A stretch of DNA of 64,000 nucleotides from Arenicola marina (lineage: Eukaryota > Annelida > Polychaeta > Arenicolidae), in NCBI GenBank assembly GCA_964019135.1, contig OZ025248.1, forward strand, positions 36,263,670-36,327,669, in the 5' to 3' direction. The translations under genes were made by a program, and so were the position numbers. Below the pieces are notes generated by a model. That model worked only from the letters and a program-made list of their open reading frames with translations. It was not told the DNA's origin and made no database searches. This document shows, piece by piece, positions 1 through 12,689 of the stretch; position 1 is the first letter of the stretch; each line of letters opens with the position of its first letter.

Positions 1-3000
1 AAGTACCCAACATCCGGTAAAGACATTTGTTCCAATAGATGTCGCTCCCCAGTGGCGACTCCTGCATTGAGAGTGTTCCCCAGTCGTACGTCACGTGAGA
101 GGCCACGGTAAAACTCGAGATCAAAGAAAGCAACAGGGTGGGTGACACAATCGATCAACGCAGCACCCTTTTATCTTCGCCGGCTTCGCTTCCGCCATGA
201 CACACACCTACTTTTTACAGGCAAGGTGCAAAGCAAAACACGTATACACTCGGCATAGCATGTAGGATAGTAAAACGAGTTCGCCAGTTAATTGCAATTT
301 GCATTTCACATGAGAGCGAAGGAAGGTTTGTCTACTTCAACACGGCGGCAGCATGTTATTCAGGCGACTTGAAGACATAAACAGGATTCAATATGTGCCA
401 TTTAAAAAAAAACAAGTTGCCTTATTGTAGATATGGAATTTATTTTAAAGCTACATGTGGAGCTGACCGTTGCAACGGCTGTACCAAAATAAACATAAAC
501 AGGAAATGTTACCTTTGACCACAAGCAGTGTCAACGGCCACCGCTAAAGAAAAAGTGGCGCTCCGGATGCTTCTATTGTCTCATATAATTTAGCGCTTGG
601 ACCCCCTGTCGGTGGCACCGATAAACGACTTGTGTACACACGTTTATGACGTTTCAAATCAGCACAAGTTTTCATTTTTGTGGCGGACAATTCATGAATT
701 TGAAATGTTTTGCTCATTGGCAGATAATTGGTGAGCGATATGGTAGGTGTTTATTGTCTGTTATGAACCTTAAGGCCTTAGGTTTGTGTTCTTATGCGCA
801 AATTTGGCATTCAAAAACAGCGGAACAACTCCACATGCAACTTTAATATTTATAAGGGGTTTACAGTTAATAAATAGTGAAGTCTTTACATTTAATCTCA
901 GGTGTATGGAGAAATGGGGAACCCCGTGGAACAGTGGCGCTATCTAGCGAATGAACTTTGCATGGGTTTAGCCTGGGCTCGGCCAGTAGATGAATCTAGA
1001 GTACGACATTTGGTAAAGAAGAGAAATGAAGCGATTACCCTCCATTAGAAGCATGGTGAAAACAACATGAGAGGACGTGGATAGAGAGGGGACGGCTCTT
1101 CAAACGATTTAGGACGGCTGATGTATATGTAAAAGCTGTGGCGCAGTCTGATCTGTTAAGACAGCTTTAATATAGATTTTCGGTACCTCAAATAGAACAC
1201 AGTTAACTAGTTTAGGGACTTAACGGGTTGAATTAAGCGTTGTACTGATTGATGGCTTTCATTAAGGAATAAAACGATCGAACAACTTCTTTAATGGCTG
1301 ACCTAATTGCGTTCGTTAAGTTTTCCTCTGCCGTTGAGCGACGAATGGGCGTTTAAGGTCAGCGAAAGGTCATATATAGCAACAGTTCGATTCAACTCCT
1401 CACGTTTCAGTTCTTGAAAGTGATATAAATGCCGTATGCCTGGATATAAGTTGTGTATAACTGTGGTACATACATGTAGAATATTGTGCATGCTTTATTG
1501 AACATCAACATTAATTCTTTCAGCTACAATTTGACACAGATCGATCCGCTTGACATTCATATGATTTTTGTTTATTTTGGTTGTAAGCTTTTCAAGCTTT
1601 TCCACAAGCATTATACAGCTATGAACAACGAAACCATCGTCATGTCCAGCTGCAGCAACATAGACGCCTTCCCCATGGGATGGTTCCCTTTGTTAAATAT
1701 TGCATCGGGCTATTTATCACCCGAGAATATGAAATTCAACGTGGTAATGTAACAGCAATTGCTGCACGGGAAACTAAATGACATTTCCGGCCTCAAATAT
1801 CCAGCCAGCGATGTATATCTTGGCTATTGAATCAGCGCCATTCGTCGTTTCATTTAAGGTGTGAACGAGTCTCCGTGTTCCCTGAGGGGTCTTCAGGAGA
1901 AGACCTGGTAACCCGGACCAGGCAACGCACCCTGCGGGTCTGAGGGGTGTCAACGGCCCTCCCATGGCACCATCCATTATTGATAGCAACCGGAAGCATC
2001 GGACAGAACATGGCTGCTCGCGGCAGCCGAATATGGAGTGCGTGGCCTGACTTAGCCCCCCCCCCCATCACCCCCCCCCCCCTCCCCTAACACCACCACC
2101 ACCCCACTCACCGCCCCGCCCCTCCCCGCCCCTCCTAGCCCCTCCCAGCACCCGACCGAAGTGTTGTCGTCTGTAAGACGATGAAAAGGTTTATGGTTCA
2201 ACGTTTGCGGTAACTTTAAAAAGCTCTTTCATTTTGATCTGATGGTTGCTCCTCTGGGGACTGGTGCGATAAGATATTACGGCGCATGAATTATAAATAT
2301 GGGTCTTCTCCGTCATTTAAAAAGCGGACGAGATGAACGCTAAATTGTGGATTCGTCAAATCCTCCCCCCTCCACCCCTCCCTAGAAGAGTAGATTATGT
2401 GATTATATGGCTTTCGGCCAGTTATAGCGTGGAGTCCTCGGCTGCCATGTTGCCCCCTCCCCGCCACCCCCCCTTTCCTCTTGTTTCTTCTGGGTAAACG
2501 AAGCGTGTTGTGAGCGACGCAGACAGACAGACGGCGGAAGTTCTGATGAACACGTGACCCCTCTTCCACCCCCTCCCCGTTCCCCACCCCGGCGAGAATC
2601 CCGGTATGATTTCATTTCCGGTGTCGGCGGAGAAAGGCAAACCTAACGCACCTACATCCGCCAGGGAGCGCCACGGGAGCCGGGATGGCGGGGCTCGGGA
2701 ACGACAGATGGATGGGGATGGGGTGTGGGATGGGGTGGAGCGTGTCAGGGGAAGGGGAGGGGGAGGGGGCTAAGGGAGGTAATTTGGCTGGGTGTGTTGA
2801 TGCAGGGAACAGCTGCGTATATGGGTCCACATTCCTGGATCTGAGAGGGCGAAAATGGATGGTTTTGTCTGGTACAGAGTTTGGTACGGGGGTGGGGGGT
2901 TGAATGGACAAGGTAAACGAGAGTATCATGGGAAGACAGGAGTATTTCCTTCTTGCCATCAGACGCTACCATCGCACTCTACATTGTAAGTCATGCTGCG

Positions 3001-3360
3001 TAAACTGGCTGTCCTCGTGATTCCCATCTAAGCCACCAGGGGACGCTCCACGTGTTGACCAATGTTGTTTTAATTTTACCGATCTTGACAGGAACGCAAG
3101 CCTTACTTCGGAATAAATCATTTCAAGACACAACTGTCCATAGAGCATTTGAAATTAAACACTCATCTCCGGATTTTATATTTCAATAACAAGGATTACC
3201 ATACTTACGCATTATTAATAATTGGCATCGATATTATTTACCAACAAGATTCCAGATAAATCGCATATTTCCAATTCGCAAATCTCGTTTACATACAAAA
3301 AAACACACAATTTGTACATGTATCATGCCCTTTCCAGTCTTTATGGGCAGCCTCTGTCTC
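1..3360. other. Gene-free stretch, no coding exon recognised
   Basis: No reading frame here resembles a known protein and none has convincing splice sites around it. The stretch has C-rich runs at about 2057-2150 and 2440-2480 and a G-rich run at about 2680-2780. The short frames crossing these runs are low-complexity and are not supported as genes. Confidence 0.6.
3032..3049. promoter_or_regulatory. CTCF-like motif
   Basis: The sequence gccaccaggggacgctcc is one base away from the bilaterian CTCF core (CCACCAGGGGGCGC). The call is by motif only; an 18-base match can occur by chance in 64 kb of fairly GC-rich DNA. Confidence 0.3.
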
Positions 3361-3364
3361 TCAT

Positions 3365-3515
3365 TTGGCAAGAAGGCTGCGCTGCATATCAACAGGTCGT
3401 GGGTTCAAACCACCTGCATACTGGGGCAGGTTTCATCCAACCCCATTTGATTGTTCCTGGAGGTTTCTTGGCCCAAGTCAGCCTGGCATTACCACAAACG
3501 TGGCCTAAACAATCA
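3365..3515 (+). repeat. SINE, family 2 (tRNA-derived head)
   Basis: A B-box-like segment (ggtcgtgggttcaaacc) is followed by a body with the words ccaacccca, ttcctggaggtttcttggcc and a final cgtggcct. The same words recur near 32.9, 38.4, 47.3 and 50.5 kb, which makes this a dispersed family. The ends are approximate and no target-site duplication was resolved. Confidence 0.55.
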
Positions 3516-3681
3516 ACATTTCCAGTCTATATCGCAGGGGAGCCGTGACCTTGACCCTTGGAGCGTAGCTTTGGCGCCACGAGGAGGGTTCACGGGAAGG
3601 AGGAGCTACTGGCGGAAGTGACGCCGGAAGTTGCACGGTAGATCGAGACTTCCGGGAAGTGTGGCATTGACCAATGCGGCA

Positions 3682-3697
3682 TCAACAGAGGGCGCCA
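3682..3697. promoter_or_regulatory. CTCF-like motif
   Basis: The word caacagagggcgccac fits the right half of the CTCF core. A close relative, gttagagggcgccacc, occurs at 17851-17866, and agagggcg words occur near 13003 and 19530. Evidence is motif similarity only. Confidence 0.25.
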
Positions 3698-3765
3698 CTG
3701 CGGAGACAGGCGGTGTGTTTTGACAACCTTCGACTGTACGTTGATGATTTATTACCTCACGGAGG

Positions 3766-4567
3766 TGTCAATAGTTCTCGCTGTCAATAGTTCACGCTGT
3801 CAATAGTTCACGCTGTTAATAGTTCGCGCTGTCAATAGTTCACGCTGTCAATAGTTCACGCTGTCAATAGTTCACGCCGTCAATAGTTCACGCTGTCAAT
3901 AGCTCGCGCTGTCAATTATTTTACGATGTCAATATTTCGCGCTGTCAATAGCTCACGCTGTCAATAGTTTATGCTGTCAATAGTTCGCGCTGTCAATAGT
4001 TCACGCTGTCAATAGTTCACGCTGTCAATAGTTCTCGCTGTCAATAGTTCTCACTGTCAATAGTTCACGCTGTCAATAGTTCACGCTGTCAATAGTTCTC
4101 GCTGTCAATAGTGCTCGCTGTCAATAGTGCTCGCTGTCAATAGTTCACGCTGTCAATAGTTCTCGCTGTCAATAGTTCTCACTGTCAATAGTTCACGCTG
4201 TCAATAGTTCACGCTGTCAATAGTTCGCGCTGTCAATAGTTCACACTGTCAATAGTTCGCGATGTCAATAGTTCACGCTGTCAATAGTTCACGCTGTCAA
4301 TAGTTCACGCTGTCAATAGTTCTCGCTGTCAATAGTGCTCGCTGTCAATAGTTTACACTGTCAATAGTTCACGCTGTCAATAGTTCACGCTGTCAATAGT
4401 TCGTGCTGTCAATAGTTCACGCTGTCAATAGTTCACGCTGTCAATAGTTCTCGCTGTCAATAGTTCACAATGTCAATAGTTCACGCTGTCAATAGTTCAC
4501 GCTGTCAATAGTTCACAGTCAATAGTTCACACTGTCAATAGTTCGCGCTGTCAATAGTTCGCGCTGT
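3766..4567. repeat. 16-bp minisatellite, about 50 copies
   Basis: The unit is tgtcaatagttcacgc, repeated about 50 times with substitutions mostly in the ttcacgc part (ttctcgc, ttcgcgc, gctcgc). It starts after the word ggaggtgtca and stops at gcgctgtacaaa. There is no unique spacer between units, so it is a plain tandem array. Confidence 0.97.
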
Positions 4568-4656
4568 ACAAATCATGATGTCCCATGATAGTTTGACTAT
4601 TTGAACAGGGAATGTCATAATGCTGTTTCTTGATTGGTTGACCAACCAATGTAACT

Positions 4657-4676
4657 TTAGGTTAGGGTTAGGGTTG
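4657..4676 (+). repeat. Short interstitial TTAGGG-like run
   Basis: The stretch holds about three TTAGGG-type telomeric units in a row (ttaggttagggttaggg). It is too short to say more than that it matches the animal telomere repeat, and it may be chance. Confidence 0.4.
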
Positions 4677-4679
4677 TGT

Positions 4680-6015
4680 GTGAAGGGAATATATGCTCCA
4701 CATCAGTCAGGCATTCTGTTATACATCCCATCCTTGTTATACTGTATGCGCTATTACACCCGATCAGTTTAAACACATTATAAACAATTCCCAAATGCAA
4801 ATCACATGATCACAACAACAAAGGTGCAGTAATAACGTTAAATTTTACGAAGCATAAAGGCAAAGTTCTCCACTAAGTTGCGTATTATAAGCTATCTAAA
4901 ATGTATGTATTTGACAGGCCATTGTTTATACATTTGGCGAGTAGGATGGGAGCCCACTTTTCGTGGTTAATCTGTCTGTTCTGCCTCAGACTAAATGTGT
5001 TCGTAGAGAGCGAATTCTCACTTGGTTTCCCTTGTCTTGAACAAAATAGGAAACGGTCAATATGTAGCCCATCCACGTGTTATCTTGGAAAGAAGCACCA
5101 TTTTGATACAAAATCAAGCGAAAACGGGAATACCACGCAAACTGGGTCCTCGACTATACCAAAGTAACATACATTTATGCCCAACTAAAGCGTTCCCTGT
5201 GACGCACGCCGATAGCTTGGCGGGGGCTTTGTCGCTAAAGCCCGCACGTTGGTTACCTTCCCATCATCACCAGCCATCTCAGCACAATTAGTTCTGCATG
5301 ACGTAGTCTCAGGTGTGGGCCATAGACACACCCATGTCTCTATATGTCCCCGGCCACTGCCGCAGATCACACCTCGGTCAGAATAAAAGGCTGAATCGGG
5401 ACAAAGGCAGAGATGTGGCTCACACAGGGACCTCAATACATAGAGATCAATACGCCAGGAGCCCCCCCCCCAACCCAGTACATAGAGGGGTCCGACTAGG
5501 GTGGAGGTGGCGTGTGGGGGGGGGGGGTGCTTTACAGAAACCAGTTAAACAGGAAAAAAACAACAAGAAACACACATACCCCCCCCCCCCCACAACACAC
5601 ACACACGAAAAGACGAAGAAACGGATTAACATTAAGGGCCACAGTGGGTAGGATTTAATCCGGGGAGGGGGCACTACATTAATACAGTGATGAGGGGTGG
5701 GGGGGGGGGGGACGCCCGTGCCAAAGAGGGCATATATGGAGAGCGAGAGAAAAGTGCGAGATTTTGTGGCCATTGAGAGGTTTTGTGGAGGTTCAAAAAG
5801 GCCTACAAGATAGACCCTGACAGTCATTGCAAGGTTTACGGAGGTAATTTATTTGCACACTTACGATATCAGCTGGAATATACATGAATAGTAAGAAGTT
5901 TCAAGAGCTGAAGCTTTAGTCTCATATGGGCACATGCATCGAGAGGAATTGCAGATTTCTGCTCCGGGGATTGAGAAAAAAAAAGCGAAAAAAGGGGTCA
6001 TCTGGACGGCACATA
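4680..6015. other. Gene-free stretch with C and G homopolymers
   Basis: Homopolymer runs sit at about 5460 (C), 5517-5527 (G), 5580 (C) and 5698-5711 (G). The open frames crossing them are proline/glycine-rich artefacts. No splice-bounded exon was found. Confidence 0.55.
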
Positions 6016-6019
6016 TGAA

Positions 6020-8826
6020 TATATCACACTATATGTAGTGCCCCCGGGGGTTTATACCACACTATATGTAGTGCCCCCGGGGGTTTATACCACACTATAT
6101 GTAGTGCCCCCGGGGGTTTATACCACACTATATGTAGGATCTCCGGGGGTTTATACCACACTATATGTAGTGCCCCCGGGGGTTTATACCACACTATATG
6201 TAGTGCCTCCGGGGGTTTATACCACACTATATGTGGTGCCCCCGGGGGTTTATACCACACTATATGTAGTGCCCCCGGAGGTTTATACCACACTATATGT
6301 AGTGTCTCTGGGGGTTTATACCACACTATATGTAGTGCCCCCGGGGGTTTATACCACACTATATGTAGTGTCTCCGGGGGTTTATACCACACTATATGTA
6401 GTGCCCCCGGGGGTTTATACCACACTATATGTAGTGTCTCCGGGGGTTTATACCACACTATATGTAGTGCCGCCGGGGGTTTATCCCACACTATATGTAG
6501 TGCTGCCGGGGGTTTATCCCACACTATATGTAGTGCCCCAGGGGTTTCTACCACACTATATCTAGTGCCCCCCGGGAGTTTATACCACACTATATGTAGT
6601 GTCTCCGGGGGTTTATACCACACTATATGTAGTGCCCCCGGGGGTTTATACCACACTATATGTAGTGCCCCCGGGGGTTTATACCACACTATATGTAGTG
6701 TCTCCGGGGGTTTATACCACACTATATGTAGTGCCCCCGGGGGTTTATACCACACTATATGTAGTGCCCCCGGGGGTTTATACCACACTATATGTAGTGT
6801 CTCTGGGGGTTTATACCACACTATATGTAGTGTCTCCGGGGGTTTATACCACACTATATGTAGTGCCCCCGGGGGTTTATACCACACTAGATGTAGTGCC
6901 CCCGGGGGTTTATACCACACTATATGTAGTGTCTCCGGGGGTTTATACCACACTATATGTAGTGCCCCCGGGGGTTTATACCACACTATATGTAGTGTCT
7001 CCGGGGGTTTATACCACCCTATATGTAGTGCCCCCGGGGGTTTATACCACACTAGATGTAGTGCCTCCGGGGGTTTATACCACACTATATGTAGTGCCCC
7101 CGGGGGTTTATACCACACTATATGTAGTGCCCCCGGGGGTTTATACCACACTATATGTAGTGCCCCCGTGGGTTTATACCACACTATATGTAGTGCCGCC
7201 GGGGGTTTATACCACACTATATGTAGTGCCCCCGGGGGTTTATACCACACTATATCTAGTGTCTCCGGGGGTTTATACCACACTATATGTAGTGCCCCCG
7301 GGGGTTTATACCACACTATATGTAGTGTCTCCGGGGGTTTATACCACACTATATGTAGTGCCCCCGGGGGTATATACCACACTAGATGTAGTGCCTCCGG
7401 GGGTTTATACCACACTATATGTAGTACCCCCGGGGGTTTATACCACACTATATGTAGTGCCCCCGGGGGTTTATACCACACTATATGTAGTGCCCCCGGG
7501 GGTTTATACCACACTATATGTAGTGCCCCCGGGGGTTTATACCACACTATATGTAGTGCCCCCGGGGGTTTATACCACACTATATGTAGTGCCCCCGGGG
7601 GTTTATACCACACTATATGTAGTGCCCCCGGGGGTTTATACCACACTATATGTAGTGTCTCCGGGGGTTTATACCACACTATATGTAGTGCCCCCGGGGG
7701 TTTATACCACACTAGATGTAGTGCCTCCGGGGGTTTATACCACACTATATGTAGTGCCCCCGGGGGTTTATACCACACTATATGTAGTGCCCCGGGGGTT
7801 TATACCACACTATATGTAGTGCCCCCGGGGGTTTATACCACACTATATGTAGTGCCCCCGGGGGTTTATACCACACTATATGTAGTGCCCCCGGGGGTTT
7901 ATACCACACTATATGTAGTGCCGCCGGGGGTTTATCCCACACTATATGTAGTGCCCCGGGGGTTTATACCACACTATATCTAGTGCCCCCCGGGAGTTTA
8001 TACCACACTATATGTAGTGCCCCCGGGGGTTTATACCACATTATATGTAGTGCCCCCGGGGGTTTATACCACACTATATGTAGTGCCCCCGGGGGTTTAT
8101 ACCACACTAGATGTAGTACCCCCGGGGGTTTATACCACACTATATGTAGTGCCCCCGGGGGTTTATACCACACTATATGTAGTGCCCCCGGGGGTTTATA
8201 CCACATTATATGTAGTGCCCCCGGGGGTTTATACCACACTATATGTAGTGCCCCCGGGGGTTTATACCACACTATATGTAGTGCCCCCGGGGGTTTGTAC
8301 CACACTACATGTAGTGCCCCCGGGGGTTTATACCACACTATATGTAGTGTCTCCGGGGGTTTATACCACACTATATGTAGTGCCTCCGGGGGTTTATACC
8401 ACACTATATGTAGTGCCTCGGGGGTTTATACCACACTATATGTAGTGTCCCCGGGGGTTTATACCACACTATATGTAGTGCCTCCGGGGGTTTATACCAC
8501 ACTATATGTAGTGCCCCCGGGGGTTTATACCACACTATATGTAGTGCCCCCGGGGGTTTATACCACAATATATGTAGTGCCCCCCGGGGGTTTATACCAC
8601 ACTAGATGTAGTGCCCCCCGGGGGTTTATACCACACTAGATGTAGTGCCTCCGGGGGTTTATACCACATTATATGTAGTGCCCCCGGGGGTTTATACCAC
8701 AATATATGTAGTGCCCCCCGGGGGTTTATACCACACTATATGTAGTGCCCCCGGGGGTTTATACCACACTATATGTAGTGCCCCCGGGGGTTTATACTAC
8801 ACTGTATGTAGTGCCCCCGGGGGTTT
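6020..8826. repeat. 33-bp satellite-like array, about 85 copies
   Basis: The unit is gtttataccacactatatg followed by tagtgcccccgggg, 33 bp. Because 33 is a multiple of three, every frame on both strands stays open, which gives long meaningless reading frames. Each unit carries a perfect 10-bp palindrome (cccccggggg) and a near-palindrome (actatatgtagt). Two main unit types differ at gtgcccccgg versus gtgtctccgg, with a rarer ctagatg variant. A rare variant (tctagtgccccccgggag) occurs at 6561 and again at 7979 with similar neighbours, so about 43 units were duplicated as a block. Confidence 0.98.
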
Positions 8827-9856
8827 TCTTCAAATAATTGATGCAAGGAAGGTTTGCAAGGTTTGTCCCCCGTAATGACCCTGCAGAATATTCTAAATCT
8901 GGCGATATCCCAAAAGCAGGCGAATTGCCTCGCAAAGTGTAATTCCGAATCTGACAAAATGTCTGACCGAAGGACTGATGGGTGGGTTGGTACTTAATGC
9001 CACCCTTGTGCGTTGTACATGAGCTGAGGCGGACCATTTTTGGTTCTAGTATGTCTGTTCACGTCAGCATCGCGCAGGTGCAAGCGTCGCGAACAGGTCG
9101 AGAGAGACGGGCGGGGTCTTGGGCGGAGAGCGCTCAGGGCCCCGCTCTAGCCCCCTCCCCCCACCCCTCCCCTGCCACCCCCCTTTCTGTACCCCTTCCC
9201 TCACCTACTATAATATGGCGGCAATATATCGCGATCTATATAACGTAACAACAGACTAACGCTCCTCGTATCGGTTAACCCATCAATTTGCCGCCAGAGC
9301 GGCTGTGCGTTTCCTTCGACTTCCCGTTCAGTATCCGGGGAGTGTGTGGAGCGCCACCAAGCGGTGGGCGGTGCCTGGTCGTCTCGCGTCCGGTCGGCCT
9401 CTGGCTGCCTCACTCCTCCCATCCATAATGAATGTCCCGCTGGCCCCCGAGATGGCGTGACGGCAGTACCCGCCGATCCTTGGAATCGACGGTCCGGAGG
9501 GATGGGGCCGGGGGGGGGGGGGGCGCAGGAGGCCGGGGGGAGATTCTCGATGGTAGCTGTTAGGGTGCGGAAGGGTGGAGGAAAGATGTACTACATGATG
9601 GTGTCCAAAAATGGAGGTGGTGCTCTAAGAGAGAATGAGGAAAGTTTCGGCGATCAGCAGAGATTAAGGTAGAGCTGACGGTGGATAGATGGAGCAGAGA
9701 ATGAGACAAGGTTAGAGATTGTGCCCGAATTGGAGGTAGGTGGTCATCTCCGTATCGGGATAGGCGGTTGGATCGGAAGTGGTCCGGGAGAATGGATTAG
9801 TTAAATGTATATTCAGAACCAATGGTGATATCGCCTTATTGGGAGTGTGAAGGGAA

Positions 9857-9978
9857 GAGCGGAGCCATGGCCCCGGGGTAACTCCCTACTCTCTGCGAAG
9901 AAGGACATGCGACCACACAGGCATGACCACAGCGGGGCTCGAAGCAGCGATTCACGTGCCGTTAAGCTCCCTGGGAAA
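9857..9978 (-). repeat. SINE family 1 fragment
   Basis: On the minus strand this reads as the central part of SINE family 1: the cacgtgaat.cgctgcttcgagcc head end, then the body ending in the ccccggggccatggctcc block. It lacks the A-box end and the 3' tail. Confidence 0.75.
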
Positions 9979-10208
9979 GTAGAAGGTTGGTTAGGAGTTA
10001 GACAGAGATGGTATCACAAATGAAAGTGGTCAGGTGGACAATGGGTACAGCTTAGAGATAGGCAGGGATGGTTTCAGAAGTGGAAATGGTTTAATAGGAT
10101 CCATCATGTGTTCTCCAAGAGATAACCCGGTGGTGTGTGTGGTGGGGTGTTTTACCGACTGGAGGGCGGGTGTAGCATTTTACGACCTGAATGGGGTAAA
10201 TCCAGTAC

Positions 10209-10290
10209 AAAAGGGGGGCGGCTGATCCAGACCCCCTGTACCACCCCCCCCCCCCCGCCCCCTCCCCACCTGGATCCGCGCCTGCCCCCG
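10209..10290. mobile_element. Possible small foldback around a poly-C tract
   Basis: A left edge ggggcggctgatccag and a right edge ctggatccgcgcctg are imperfect inverted copies flanking C-rich DNA. This is the same design as the clearer element at 12429-12679. The match is weak and no target-site duplication was found. Confidence 0.3.
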
Positions 10291-11026
10291 ACCCACCCCG
10301 CTGCCACAGTTATCGATTTTACGCGGAAGCGCCTGTTCCAGCTTAACAATGACTTCATTACTTATGAATAGGTTCTAAGTTCAGGCTGATTATGGTCCGG
10401 TACGTAATATTCGTCAGGACGAATGCACACTTCATAATTGTTTGCATCATAACATATTCAGCTTATTTGTATTAGGCTAATGGTCTGTCAGCTGGCCGTG
10501 GATGAACGTTACCCGGCGTATTAAATATTTATATATTACCTATCTTCGCTGTGGAGTTATTGGGTATACAAGGGTAGGTTGGATGTGCATAAATATTCTT
10601 CCCAGTATGTATCCAAGGAAACCTTAGGGCGTGATCGATTCGCCGCTTCCGAAGTCTACCTCTTCCGGAAGAGTGCAGCAGTGCGATCGTTTTGCCTCTT
10701 CTCTTCCTGGAAGCCCTCTCTGCTCCTCCGCCCAGGCAGGTGGAAGGGAGAAGAGGTAGAGGCGATTCCAAGATGGCGGAAGCTAACTATGCAATATTCG
10801 CTCAGTGTGATCAAATAGGTTTAAGGGGGAAATACATGAATAAAACAACGAATAAAATGATGTGAAACATATGTAAGACCTTATTTTCTTCTTTGAAACG
10901 CATGTGCGTGGTACATGAGGCCTCACATATGTAGTTAACTATTTATCTCACTGATAATGTTGGGCGATAATATATGGAAGTGGGCGATAAACTGTGAGAA
11001 ATAGGTAAGTTTCCTTTCGCCATATT

Positions 11027-11375
11027 GGGCGCATTTCTTTGGGCCAGGTTCGGTATCCCGCCCCGGGCCCGCAACACGTGACAGGGAACTTCCGAGTATG
11101 CCGATAGGGATATGCCTATTCCAATGAAATGCACACACCGTTCACATCCGGTGCACATTAAGGCACTGGAACCAACCTACTCTTTATCACCTTTCAATCA
11201 GCCGCCATCTTCTCCCGAATGCCCCATGCTGTTTAGAACGGGGCACATCGGCATACCGAATGCATGCGCGCGCATCCATACTCGGGTGAAAGAAGTGTCG
11301 GGCGGTGAACCGATGCGTAATGTGCGTATTCGGTCCACCGTAGGGATACACCCGAGGTACCAAAGAAATGCGCCC
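11027..11375. mobile_element. Inverted-repeat element, about 350 bp
   Basis: The left arm gggcgcatttctttggg with a following ggtatccc (11027-11060) is mirrored by gggata and ccaaagaaatgcgccc (11343-11375). The interior of about 280 bp has no coding capacity. It looks like a non-autonomous DNA transposon or a foldback; the superfamily cannot be named because the target-site duplication is unclear. Confidence 0.5.
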
Positions 11376-12039
11376 ATTGAAACCACTCTTCCAACTCGTC
11401 AGACGCGATCGATTCATCGCTCATATTTTCTATTCTTGGATGAGCTCTTCTCTGCCTAGAAGAGTTGAATCTATTAGACTCTTAAAGCAATATATTCCGT
11501 AATTTTTTGTATTACCAACCTCTTTTCCATGTCAAATAAGCACATTCTGTCTTGAATTTAAATCCTGAAAGCTTGTGGGCTATCCGGAGAGAAGCAATTT
11601 GGTCACCGGAGCAGAAGTTGGTGGCCGGCTTTATATCCCTGCGCGCCTGTTCTCCGTTCGGTATTTTGTGTGTGATGTCGACCGCGGCTCGCTATCACGT
11701 CCGCGCGCGATAAAAATAGACCGCGCAGTTTTATGTTGAAATGTTTGTTTTACAGACTCAAAGAGATATAAAACATTTGCATCATAATTTTTGAGATACT
11801 TTTAGTCTTGTTTCTAAAATGTAAAAAATCTAAGATGGCGCATGTAAGTATATTGCTTTAATGAAAGCATTTGGGGATTTAAACAGATGGGAGTTAATTT
11901 GGAGCCTCACTCACGGATTTAGTCTTGAACGTACGCTTACTACTATTATACAATTGTTTCAATAAGGCTTTAGTTCTGCTCATGATTCTTGAAGTCCAAG
12001 TTGTTTGTAGGAACCCAGGAAATCGACCAGTGTGTCAAT

Positions 12040-12375
12040 TGCACGGTGTGACACTGTGTGACACTGTGTGACACTGTGTGACACTGTGTGACACTGTGTG
12101 ACACTGTGTGACACTGTGACACTGTGACAATGTGTGACACTGTGTGAGACTGTGTGACACTGTGTGACACTGTGCGACACTGTGTGACACTGTGTGACAC
12201 TGTGTGACACTGTGTGACACTGTGTGACACTGTGTGACACTGTGTGACTGTGTGACACTGTGTGAGACTGTGTGACACTGTGTGACACAGTGTGACACAG
12301 TGTGACACAGTGTGACACAGTGTGACACAGTGTCACACAGTGTCACACAGTGTCACAGTGTCACACAGTGTGACA
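12040..12375. repeat. 10-bp array that reverses orientation
   Basis: The unit tgtgacactg repeats about 25 times, then from about 12285 the pattern passes through cagtgtgaca to tgtcacacag, the reverse complement of the first half. The array is therefore a large imperfect palindrome. The serine/histidine/threonine-rich frames on the minus strand are repeat artefacts. Confidence 0.95.
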
Positions 12376-12428
12376 CTTTGCCGGGTCGTGCCAGTCAATC
12401 TATTAGCAGTGAGCAATTAACCAGTATT

Positions 12429-12679
12429 CAGTGGCGGATCTAGGGGGGGAGGGGGGGGGTTAGGGTTGTAACCCCCCCCCCCTTGGGAAGCAGAACATAC
12501 AACATACATGTTAACCTACATGTTAAAGTCCCAAGTCTTGGTTGTCCAAGCCCAAGCCCCCCCCCCCCCCCCACCGGTCGCAAGTTTTTCAGAGAGCACA
12601 CCCCTCAGTCGGACGTTTTCAGAGAGCAACCCCCCCCCCCCCCCCCCCCCCCCTTGGCAAATTCCTAGATCCGCCCCTG
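12429..12679. mobile_element. MITE, hAT-like, about 250 bp
   Basis: The termini are inverted copies (CAGTGGCGGATCTAGG on the left, CAGGGGCGGATCTAGG read inward from the right; 15 of 16 match). The flanks repeat cagtatt / cagtatc, consistent with a target-site duplication of about 7-8 bp. The interior is dominated by G and C homopolymers. There is no transposase, so it is non-autonomous. Confidence 0.65.
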
Positions 12680-12689
12680 CAGTATCAAT

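Larger units (their letters stand above)
8830..12030. other. Gene-free stretch, GC-rich in part
   Basis: No coding exon is recognised. The part from about 9050 to 9560 is GC- and CpG-rich and has a long G run near 9511-9522; it could be a promoter or CpG-rich exon of something not seen, but there is no direct evidence. A SINE fragment, a possible small foldback and an inverted-repeat element inside it are listed separately. Confidence 0.5.

Noticed and set aside
3766-4567. Possible CRISPR array
   Set aside because: The units are contiguous with no unique spacers and the window is clearly eukaryotic; the same applies to the 28-, 30-, 33- and 52-bp arrays.
6024-8639. Very long open frames (up to 584 codons, 11-residue repeats on both strands)
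   Set aside because: They come from a 33-bp tandem array with no stop in any frame; both strands and all frames are open and there is no start context, domain or splice evidence.
9050-9560. Possible CpG-island promoter
   Set aside because: GC- and CpG-rich but no exon or transcript start signal could be linked to it.
11970-12346. Minus-strand His/Ser/Thr/Val repeat frames
   Set aside because: They are readings of the 10-bp array.
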